From: Bacteroidota bacterium
GTDB lineage: Bacteria; Bacteroidota; Bacteroidia; Flavobacteriales; Weeksellaceae
Direction of reading: 5' to 3'
DNA length: 8,611 nucleotides
Assembly (NCBI GenBank): GCA_023458535.1
Contig: JAEWYW010000043.1
Location: 1 to 8,611, forward strand
Shown: in pieces, positions 1 to 5,820 of the stretch
Position numbering within the stretch: the stretch's first letter is position 1
Layout of the letters: each line of letters begins with the position of its first letter
Translations under genes and position numbers: made by a program
The notes under the pieces: generated by a model
What the model was told of the DNA's origin: nothing
The model's database searches: none
What the model saw: the letters and a program-made list of their open reading frames with translations, nothing else

Positions 1-485
1 GCAAACAGAGAAATGATAAGAACCGAGGGAAAAGATATTTTTTTCTTTTGATTCGAAAATAGAAAAGCTCCCAAAATAAATGAAATAGGAATATTGTGTA
101 CTAAAATCCCTAACAAATAGGGAGAAAAAATTTCTTGTTCATTGGCTAATGGAATTCCTTCAATAAAAGCATGGATAAACATTCCCACCATCAGCGCCAT
201 TGGTAAAATTGCATGATCTTCGGAATGGTGATGAAAATGTCCGTGTTCAAAACCTTTGGTTAAATTTTCCAATAACATTTGCAACAAAACACCTCCAATA
301 ACGTAAATTCCGATATTATGATCTTCGGAACTGTAGACCATGGGAAAAACCTCGTTAACACAGATGGTGATTAAGAAACCCGCACTTACAATGAGCAGGT
401 TTTTGGCAAGTTTTTGCTGCTGACCAAAGAATTTTCCTAAGAAAACACCTATCAGAACACTTAATATTAATGAAACAACAATCAT
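1..485 (-). CDS. ZIP-family divalent metal transporter (N-terminal 161 codons, cut by window edge)
   Basis: Inner-membrane permease of the ZIP (ZRT/IRT-like) family, expected to move Zn2+ or Fe2+/Mn2+ into the cytoplasm. The frame opens at an ATG and stays open to the left edge. Visible are hydrophobic segments at about residues 1-17, 29-51, 58-75, 94-114 and 122-143. A His-rich loop (residues 81-91, HGHFHHHSEDH) precedes TM4, as in many ZIP proteins. TM4 carries the signature H105xxxE109G110 and TM5 carries H130-N-I-P. Compared with the usual HNxPEG motifs, TM4 reads HAFIEG and TM5 reads HNIPIS, so some metal-site positions differ. The ATG directly follows the TAA of the upstream methyltransferase with no gap, so the two are almost certainly co-transcribed and translationally coupled. 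No separate promoter is visible. The family call is firm; the transported metal is unknown, and the C-terminal TM segments lie outside the window. Confidence 0.88.
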   Translation of the reverse strand, partial: MIVVSLILSVLIGVFLGKFFGQQQKLAKNLLIVSAGFLITICVNEVFPMVYSSEDHNIGIYVIGGVLLQMLLENLTKGFEHGHFHHHSEDHAILPMALMVGMFIHAFIEGIPLANEQEIFSPYLLGILVHNIPISFILGAFLFSNQKKKISFPSVLIISLF

Positions 486-1214
486 TTATATTTTCTTTCT
501 AAACCAATTGATGCAACGTGGCGATGTTGCAGGATCAAATTCTTCTAGCTGATAATTTCCCCAAACCTGCATTCTCTCAAAACCTGCTTCTTCAGCATAT
601 TCATTAATTTCTTCAGGCGTATGCAACTTCACCTTTTCAAAATAGTGATGTTGTTGACCTTTCACTTCAAAACGGATGTTTTTAATGATGAAATTATTTT
701 CAATTTGCTTTGTAATATGGAAGTCTATTTCGCCCCTTTTTACAATTTCTTCAGCTTTTAAGCCTTCTCGAACATAATTTTCATTTAAATAATCCAAAAC
801 AAAAATTCCGTTTTCTGGTAGTACATCTGCTACCGATTTGAAAACTTTTTTGTCATCTTCCTCATTGTCGAAATATCCAAAACTAGTAAAAAGATTAAAA
901 ACTGCATCTACTTTTCCACTATCGATTGGATCACGCATATCGTGAACTTTGAAATGGAGATCGGAATCCTCAAACTGCTTATCGAATTCAATGCTTTTTT
1001 TAGACAAATCTAGTCCCAATACATCAAACCCCAGATTATTAAGGTAAACAGAGTGTCTTCCTTTTCCACATGCCAAATCAATGATTTTTGCTCCTCGGCG
1101 GAGTTCCAATCGCTGAACCAATTTACTGATAAACGACTCAGCTTCCTGATAATCGTGATTTTTGTATAAAATATGATAATAAGGGGTATCAAACCAAGAT
1201 TCAAACCATTCCAT
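486..1214 (-). CDS. Class I SAM-dependent methyltransferase (substrate unknown)
   Basis: A cytoplasmic 242-residue methyltransferase with a Rossmann-like SAM fold. Motif I is clear at residues 46-55 (DLACGKGRHS). The acidic end of strand beta-2 is D69 (LGLDLS), followed by HDMRDP at 91-96 and the motif IV-like stretch VFNLFTSFGYF at 105-115. The N-terminus (MEWFESWFDTPYYHILY) and the C-terminal half, with its THYF/SAM-domain-like beta strands (FEVKGQQHHYFEKVKLHTPEE), resemble conserved Bacteroidota methyltransferases of unassigned substrate; I do not recognise a specific reaction. ATG 1212-1214 is chosen because it begins the conserved N-terminus and a -7 promoter box sits immediately upstream. 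It is the first gene of a two-gene unit: its TAA abuts the ATG of the ZIP transporter. A functional link to metal transport is not shown by the sequence. Small-molecule or protein methylation are both possible. Confidence 0.9.
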   Translation of the reverse strand: MEWFESWFDTPYYHILYKNHDYQEAESFISKLVQRLELRRGAKIIDLACGKGRHSVYLNNLGFDVLGLDLSKKSIEFDKQFEDSDLHFKVHDMRDPIDSGKVDAVFNLFTSFGYFDNEEDDKKVFKSVADVLPENGIFVLDYLNENYVREGLKAEEIVKRGEIDFHITKQIENNFIIKNIRFEVKGQQHHYFEKVKLHTPEEINEYAEEAGFERMQVWGNYQLEEFDPATSPRCINWFRKKI

Positions 1215-1218
1215 AATG

Positions 1219-1251
1219 CAAAAATAGTTAAATTTGCGGGGTTAAAGGCAA
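1219..1251 (-). promoter_or_regulatory. Bacteroidota-type promoter of the methyltransferase/ZIP unit
   Basis: Read on the minus strand, TATTTTTG (1226 to 1219) is an exact match to the Bacteroidota -7 consensus TAnnTTTG. A TTG (1251 to 1249) lies 22 bp upstream as a possible -33 element. The G of the -7 box is only 4 bp before the ATG at 1214, so transcription would start at or within a base or two of the start codon. The resulting mRNA would be leaderless or nearly so. The match is seen in the sequence; the start site is inferred. Confidence 0.55.
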
Positions 1252-1285
1252 GAGATTGTAAATTTTAGAATGTCTATTTTTTCAA

Positions 1286-1317
1286 TTTGACGATTAAAAT
1301 TGATTTAATAATCTTTT
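1286..1317 (+). promoter_or_regulatory. Weak candidate promoter for the RlmL-type methyltransferase
   Basis: A TTTG (1286-1289) is followed after 19 bp by TAATCTTT (1309-1316), which matches the -7 consensus TAnnTTTG imperfectly (two mismatches). Spacing is right and it would give a leader of roughly 15-20 bases before the ATG at 1338. It lies in the 123-bp divergent spacer, which contains nothing else recognisable apart from the opposing promoter. Confidence 0.3.
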
Positions 1318-1337
1318 AATTCTTTACATATTACAGC

Positions 1338-2492
1338 ATGGATATAGAAAATATTAAAATACAGATTAAGACTTTTTTTGGATTAGAGGAAATTTTGGCG
1401 GAGGAAATCAAGAAACTTGGTGGTAGAAAAGTCGAAATAAAAAACAGAGCGGTTAACTGCGAGGGCGATTTAGGTTTTCTTTATAAAATCAACTATTCGG
1501 CACGAACAGCTTTGAAGATTCTGGTTCCCATTTTTGAATTTAAAGCCTTTAATGATCATCAGTTGTACGCAAAATTACTGAAATTCGATTGGGGGGAATA
1601 TTTAGATGTAGATCAAACGTTTTCCATTGATGCTACCGTGCATTCCGAGACGTTTAAGCATTCTCAGTTCGCAACGTTAAAGATGAAGGATGCTATTGTG
1701 GATGCTTTTAAAGAAAAACACAATAAACGCCCCAATATTGAAACCAAAAATCCAGATATTAAATTTCATTTGCATATCGACAGAGAATTGGTAAGGATTT
1801 CTTTGGATTCCTCAGGCGATCCTCTATTTAAGCGAGGTTACAGAAAAGAGCAGGGAGAAGCTCCTATTAATGAAGTTTTAGCAAGTGGAATGTTGCAGTT
1901 GGCAGGTTGGGACGGTAAAGGAAACTTTTTAGATCCTATGTGCGGATCGGGAACGCTCCTGATTGAAGCTGCAATGATCGCTATGGATTTGCCAGCGCAG
2001 ATTTTCAGGAAAAAATTTGCTTTCCAAAACTGGAAAAATTACGATGAAGAATTGTTTCAGAAGATAAAAGAATTTAGAATTAACAGAGTCCGAGAATTCA
2101 CTGGAAAAATTGTTGGTTATGATATTGATGCCAGAATGCTGAACGCAGCTCGGATAAATATAGAATCAGCAGAAATGGACGATGTAATTGAAGTTAAAAA
2201 ACAAAATTTTTTCGATTCAGAAAAAGACCTTTTCCCATTGCTCATGGTTTTTAATCCTCCTTATGATGAAAGAATCAGCATCAACGACGACGATTTTTAC
2301 AAAAAGATTGGCGACACATTCAAAACAAGTTATCCCAACACTTTAGCATGGTTGATTTCGTCAGATTTGGAAGCGGTAAAAAAAATTGGCTTGCGACCAT
2401 CTAGAAAGATAAAACTTTTCAATGGCAAACTGGAAACCCGATTTTTGCAGTATGAAATGTATGAAGGGAGCAAAAAAGCAAAGAATAATTAA
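1338..2492 (+). CDS. THUMP-domain class I SAM-dependent RNA methyltransferase, RlmL type (23S rRNA guanine-N2)
   Basis: A 384-residue cytoplasmic RNA methyltransferase of the COG0116/RlmL group. In E. coli the RlmL half of the RlmKL fusion makes m2G2445 in 23S rRNA; this protein matches only that half, like the stand-alone YpsC-type proteins of about 380 residues. Residues 5-50 form the ferredoxin-like N-terminus and about 50-155 the THUMP RNA-binding domain. The characteristic linker DPLFKRGYR is at 161-169. SAM motif I is DPMCGSGT (199-206), the acidic motif II is GYDID (260-264), and the catalytic motif is NPPY (306-309), typical of base N-methylation. The C-terminal KLFNGKLETRFLQYEMY is also family-typical. 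ATG 1338 is the first start of the frame and fits the family N-terminus. The gene is divergent from the methyltransferase/ZIP unit and precedes the glycosyltransferase on the same strand after a 76-bp spacer. The family is very likely; the exact rRNA position is inferred from E. coli. Confidence 0.92.
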   Translation: MDIENIKIQIKTFFGLEEILAEEIKKLGGRKVEIKNRAVNCEGDLGFLYKINYSARTALKILVPIFEFKAFNDHQLYAKLLKFDWGEYLDVDQTFSIDATVHSETFKHSQFATLKMKDAIVDAFKEKHNKRPNIETKNPDIKFHLHIDRELVRISLDSSGDPLFKRGYRKEQGEAPINEVLASGMLQLAGWDGKGNFLDPMCGSGTLLIEAAMIAMDLPAQIFRKKFAFQNWKNYDEELFQKIKEFRINRVREFTGKIVGYDIDARMLNAARINIESAEMDDVIEVKKQNFFDSEKDLFPLLMVFNPPYDERISINDDDFYKKIGDTFKTSYPNTLAWLISSDLEAVKKIGLRPSRKIKLFNGKLETRFLQYEMYEGSKKAKNN

Positions 2493-2539
2493 TTGAAATT
2501 ATTGATTTTAGATGGTTGAGATAAAAAACTGTTGCATTA

Positions 2540-2570
2540 TTTAAAATCTAAAATTTAAAATCTAAAATTT
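2540..2570. repeat. AT-rich tandem repeat, 2.2 copies of a 14-mer (4 heptamers)
   Basis: Two exact tandem copies of TTTAAAATCTAAAA (2540-2553 and 2554-2567) are followed by TTT of a third. The 14-mer is itself two heptamers differing at one position plus a shared core (TTTAAAA and TCTAAAA). An inverted copy of the core, ATTTTAGAT, occurs upstream at 2505-2513 and can pair with ATCTAAAAT at 2546-2554 across a 32-base loop. The repeat fills the end of the spacer before the glycosyltransferase, and the next bases complete that gene's TTG start codon. It is not a CRISPR: the units are short, adjacent and have no spacers. Confidence 0.8.
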
Positions 2571-3573
2571 GAATACAAGTATTTCCATTATAGTTGCTAT
2601 TTTTAATCGAAGAGATGAACTTTTCGAGCTTTTGAATTCATTAAGTCGACAAACCGATAAAGATTTTGAGGTGATTATTGTGGATGACGGTTCACAAATA
2701 GACTTAAGACCTACCATCCACTCCTTTGAGGAAATGTTAAATATTCAGTATTTCAGAAAAGATAATTCTGGACCAGGTTTGAGTAGAAATTACGGCGCGA
2801 GAAGAGCAAAAAATGAATGGCTGGTATTCGTGGATAGCGATGTGATTGTGGAAAAAGATTATATCGAAAATATCAAAAAAGACATCGTAGAAACGCCTTG
2901 TGATGCATTTGGTGGTGCTGATAAGGCTCATCGTGGATTTAATCTGATGCAGAAAGCCATTTCGTATTCTATGACATCTGTTTTTACAACAGGTGGTATT
3001 CGAGGAAATAAAAAATCTGTTTCCAAATTCCAGCCCAGGAGTTTTAATATGGGCGTTCGCAAAGAAACTTTTGAAAAAGTTGGAGGTTTTTCTGAGATGC
3101 GAATTGGTGAAGATCCAGATTTATCAATGACTCTTTGGGAAAATGGTTTTATAACTGCATTTTTTGATAATATTGGTGTGTATCACAAAAGAAGAGTAGA
3201 TTTTGGAAAATTCTCAAAACAAGTATATCAGTTCGGTTGTGCAAGACCGATTCTCAACCAGCGACATCCTAATTATGTAAAGATTTCATTTGCATTCCCT
3301 TCCTTATTTTTAATAGGATTTGTCTTGGGATTTATTGAATATTTCTTTTTTAGAAAAGGATTTATTTTAGCCATGTACGGTTTGTACACGTGGATAGTGC
3401 TTTTTCATGCACTTTGGAAGACAAAAAACATCAGCATTGCAGGAATGGCAGTGATATCAACTTATATCCAGATGTTTTCTTACGGTTACGGATTTTTGAA
3501 ATCCTGGATATTACTAAATGTTTTCCGAATGAAACCAGAGGAAGCATTTCCTTCGCATTTTCATAAAAATTAA
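2569..3573 (+). CDS. Family 2 glycosyltransferase with C-terminal membrane segments
   Basis: A 334-residue GT-A fold glycosyltransferase that probably adds a sugar from a nucleotide-sugar to a lipid-linked or cell-surface glycan on the cytoplasmic face of the inner membrane. The N-terminus ISIIVAIFNRRDEL (5-18) and VIIVDDGS (35-42) are the GT2 nucleotide-binding start. The DxD metal motif is D89-S90-D91. GPGLSRNYGA (68-77) and the acceptor-side G180-E181-D182 (usual place of the catalytic base) are also present, with HKRR at 206-209. The C-terminal part holds two or three hydrophobic segments (about 239-260, 265-282 and 288-304), suggesting membrane anchoring. The start is TTG 2569-2571: an in-frame stop lies two codons upstream (TAA 2563-2565) and the domain begins four residues in, so there is no alternative ATG. 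Donor and acceptor cannot be told, and no polysaccharide cluster surrounds it. Confidence 0.9.
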   Translation: MNTSISIIVAIFNRRDELFELLNSLSRQTDKDFEVIIVDDGSQIDLRPTIHSFEEMLNIQYFRKDNSGPGLSRNYGARRAKNEWLVFVDSDVIVEKDYIENIKKDIVETPCDAFGGADKAHRGFNLMQKAISYSMTSVFTTGGIRGNKKSVSKFQPRSFNMGVRKETFEKVGGFSEMRIGEDPDLSMTLWENGFITAFFDNIGVYHKRRVDFGKFSKQVYQFGCARPILNQRHPNYVKISFAFPSLFLIGFVLGFIEYFFFRKGFILAMYGLYTWIVLFHALWKTKNISIAGMAVISTYIQMFSYGYGFLKSWILLNVFRMKPEEAFPSHFHKN

Positions 3574-3604
3574 GAGCTTCTCCATTGGAAAAGCTCTTTT
3601 TTAT
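3572..3604. terminator. Hairpin terminator, probably bidirectional, between convergent genes
   Basis: AAGAGCTT (3572-3579) pairs with AAGCTCTT (3591-3598), and after one mismatch TCC (3581-3583) pairs with GGA (3587-3589) around an ATT loop. A run of T follows on the plus strand (3597-3602). On the minus strand the same stem is followed by TTAATTTTTATG, also U-rich. The left arm overlaps the glycosyltransferase TAA, and the E1 dehydrogenase stop lies 13 bp to the right of the right arm, so one element can end both transcripts. Confidence 0.8.
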
Positions 3605-3610
3605 CTAGAA

Positions 3611-5683
3611 TTAAAACTTTAAAAGTTCTTCAATTTTTTGTGTTAATTTTTCTGAATTCGGAAGCATCTCTTTTTCCAAAACCAAATTAATCGGAACCGC
3701 TGGAGTATTCAACGCACCTAAAGTTTCTACAGGCGCATCCAAATATTTAAAGCAATTTTTGGATATACGATGTGCAAACGCTTCTGCAAAAGAATTGTTG
3801 ATTTGCTCCTCGGTTAATACGATGCATTTTCCATGAGTTTTTACCCTCTCGAAAACCAATTCTTCATCTAAAGGGAGTATTGTTCTTAAATCGATCACCT
3901 CAACTCTTCCGGCAAAGTTTTTCGCAGCTTCTTTTGCCCAATAAATTCCCATTCCGTAGGTAACGATCAATACAGTTCTGCCTTTATTTGTTTCAGCTTG
4001 ATCGGCTTCAATAATAATTTTTCCTTTTCCGAACGGTAAAACATAATCCTCAGCAGGTTCAATTGTTTTAGCGTCTTCAGTTCCTGGAACCTTGCTCCAA
4101 TACAAACCTTTATGTTCTAACATAATTACAGGATTTGGATCGTAATAAGCTGCTTTTAATAAACCTTTAAAATCTGCTGCATTGCTAGGGTAAGCTATTT
4201 TAATACCTTTTATATTCGCTAAAATACTTTCAACACTTCCGCTGTGGTAAGGTCCACCGCCACCATAGGCACCAATTGGAACTCTAATGATATTGCTCAC
4301 AGGGAATTTTCCGTTGCTTAAATAACAAGATTTTGAAATCTCAGTAATCAACTGATTAATTCCTGGATAGATATAATCTGCAAACTGAACTTCAACAATG
4401 GGTTTTAAGCCAACAGCGCTCATTCCTGCCGTAGATCCAATAATATAAGCTTCTTGGATTGCTGTATTGAAAACTCTTTTATTCCCGAATTTTTTCCCTA
4501 AGGTAACTGTCTCGCGGAAAACACCACCAATTCTTTCGCCTACATCTTGTCCATAAAGAAGTGCTTCAGGATGTTTCCACATCAGTTCTTGAATGGCATG
4601 AATAGCAGCATCTACCATTACAATTTTTTCACCATTTTCTGGCTCCCGTGTTCCCACTTCCTCAGTAATAGGCGTTGGTGCAAAAATATGATCCATCACC
4701 GAACCTGGCTGTGGATCGGGAGCATTTTTAGCCTTTTCGAAAGCTTCTTCAGCTTCTAATCTGGCTTTTTTGGTAATCTGTTTTAGAAGTTCCTCATCAA
4801 CACCATCATCAAGCAACTGCTTTCTTAAGATTTCACCTGGATCTTTTGCTCTGTGTTTGGTTAAATCTTCTTCGTCGCGATAGAACTCCCTTCTCACTCC
4901 AGAAGTGTGATGTCCGATAAGCACTGTTTTAGCACAAACCAGCATTGGTTTTCTTTCAGTTCTTACAAAATCTACAGCTTCTTTCATTTTAATAAAACTT
5001 TCAGAAAAATCCGTTCCATCAATTCTCATTCTATTTAGACCAACAAAACCAGCTGCGAAATCATAAGCATCAGAAGTTCTGGCTTCTTCACCAGTTACGG
5101 AAATTCCCCAATCGTTATCTTGCACTAAGAAAATAATTGGCAGTTGATGCAAGGCTGCAAACTGCATTGCCTCACTTACTTCACCTTCGGTTACAGAATT
5201 GTCTCCCAAACTACAAATCACTACTGGGTTTTGCTCGAAAGTTTGTAATTCAAACTCCTGAATGTATTTTAATCCCTGAGCTACTCCAGTTGTAGGGATC
5301 GTCTGCATGCCTGTTGCAGAGCTTTGATGAACCATTTTAGGTTTGTTTTCATCTCGACCAGATGGATGCGAGTAGTATGATCTTCCACCAGAAAATGGAT
5401 CACTTTCTTTGGCAAGAAGTTGAAGCATTAATTGATACGGCTCATATCCAATCCCTAATAAAATACTTTCATCGCGATAGTAGGGCGAAACCCAATCTTC
5501 TTTCGTTAGCTGATAGGCGGTCGCCAACTGAATGGCTTCGTGACCTCTTGAAGTACTGTGAACATATTTGGTAATGTTTCTATTCTCCTCATAAATGTCG
5601 GCCATTGCTTTAGCAAGCATCATGTGATTGTAGGCTTTGAGTAAGATTTCCTGAGATACTTTTTCGCGAACTGTATTTTCCAT
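3611..5683 (-). CDS. Fused E1 alpha/beta subunit of a 2-oxoacid dehydrogenase (branched-chain/2-oxoisovalerate type)
   Basis: A 690-residue thiamine-diphosphate (TPP) enzyme carrying out the decarboxylating E1 step of a 2-oxoacid dehydrogenase complex. In Bacteroidota this alpha-beta fusion is usually annotated as branched-chain 2-oxoacid dehydrogenase, which supplies branched acyl-CoA (including primers for iso-fatty acids). The alpha part (about 1-330) has the TPP/Mg motif starting GDNSVTEGEVSEA at 160 and ending at QDNDWGIS (188-195), plus the loop HHTSGVRREFYRDEED (258-273). The beta part (about 353-690) has LYGQDVGERIGGVFRET (376-392), FNTAIQEAYIIGSTAG (405-420, with the conserved catalytic-region Glu), FADYIYPG (434-441), YHSGSVES (479-486) and the C-terminal transketolase domain. 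ATG 5681-5683 is preferred: a TTG nine bases upstream lies inside the -7 box. No E2 or E3 gene adjoins it. Pyruvate or mixed-substrate use cannot be excluded. Confidence 0.88.
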   Translation of the reverse strand: MENTVREKVSQEILLKAYNHMMLAKAMADIYEENRNITKYVHSTSRGHEAIQLATAYQLTKEDWVSPYYRDESILLGIGYEPYQLMLQLLAKESDPFSGGRSYYSHPSGRDENKPKMVHQSSATGMQTIPTTGVAQGLKYIQEFELQTFEQNPVVICSLGDNSVTEGEVSEAMQFAALHQLPIIFLVQDNDWGISVTGEEARTSDAYDFAAGFVGLNRMRIDGTDFSESFIKMKEAVDFVRTERKPMLVCAKTVLIGHHTSGVRREFYRDEEDLTKHRAKDPGEILRKQLLDDGVDEELLKQITKKARLEAEEAFEKAKNAPDPQPGSVMDHIFAPTPITEEVGTREPENGEKIVMVDAAIHAIQELMWKHPEALLYGQDVGERIGGVFRETVTLGKKFGNKRVFNTAIQEAYIIGSTAGMSAVGLKPIVEVQFADYIYPGINQLITEISKSCYLSNGKFPVSNIIRVPIGAYGGGGPYHSGSVESILANIKGIKIAYPSNAADFKGLLKAAYYDPNPVIMLEHKGLYWSKVPGTEDAKTIEPAEDYVLPFGKGKIIIEADQAETNKGRTVLIVTYGMGIYWAKEAAKNFAGRVEVIDLRTILPLDEELVFERVKTHGKCIVLTEEQINNSFAEAFAHRISKNCFKYLDAPVETLGALNTPAVPINLVLEKEMLPNSEKLTQKIEELLKF

Positions 5684-5689
5684 AGAAAA

Positions 5690-5697
5690 CAAAGATA
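5690..5697 (-). promoter_or_regulatory. -7 promoter box of the E1 dehydrogenase gene
   Basis: Minus-strand TATCTTTG (5697 to 5690) matches TAnnTTTG exactly and ends 6 bp before the ATG at 5683, so the transcript would have a leader of almost nothing. No convincing TTTG is seen at the -33 spacing. Farther upstream the minus strand carries two copies of AACAAAT (5746-5740 and 5733-5727), 13 bp apart, that could be a regulator site. Confidence 0.5.
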
Positions 5698-5757
5698 AAA
5701 AATATTATTTAGTCCTAAAAACGAACATTTGTTAGTGTGATTTGTTCATCAATAATT

Positions 5758-5794
5758 ATAAAAAAATAAAGGCTGCTTATAAACAACCTTTATT
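5758..5794 (-). terminator. Rho-independent terminator of the S8 peptidase gene
   Basis: On the minus strand AATAAAGG (5794 to 5787) and CCTTTATT (5772 to 5765) form a perfect 8-bp stem, with partial extra pairing (TG with CA) inside. It is followed by a T-rich run (TTTTTTTATAA). It lies 26 bp after the peptidase stop codon, which fits termination of that single-gene transcript before the E1 promoter. The stem is AT-rich, so strength is uncertain. Confidence 0.7.
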
Positions 5795-5820
5795 GTAATG
5801 CGATGTTTTCCTAAAAAAAC

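Noticed and set aside
1010..1204. Second minus-strand frame of 64 codons within the methyltransferase
   Set aside because: It is an out-of-frame shadow of the conserved SAM-binding region, with no start signal of its own.
2540..2570. CRISPR-like array
   Set aside because: The units are 7/14 bp, directly adjacent and without unique spacers, so this is a simple tandem repeat.
2737..2931. Minus-strand frame opposite the glycosyltransferase
   Set aside because: It is antisense to the conserved DxD region, shows no family features and has no promoter.
4547..4759. Plus-strand frames opposite the E1 gene (here and at 5362-5574)
   Set aside because: Both are short antisense shadows of conserved E1 sequence.
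3611..5683. A complete 2-oxoacid dehydrogenase operon
   Set aside because: Only E1 is present; the flanking genes are a glycosyltransferase and a peptidase on separate transcripts.
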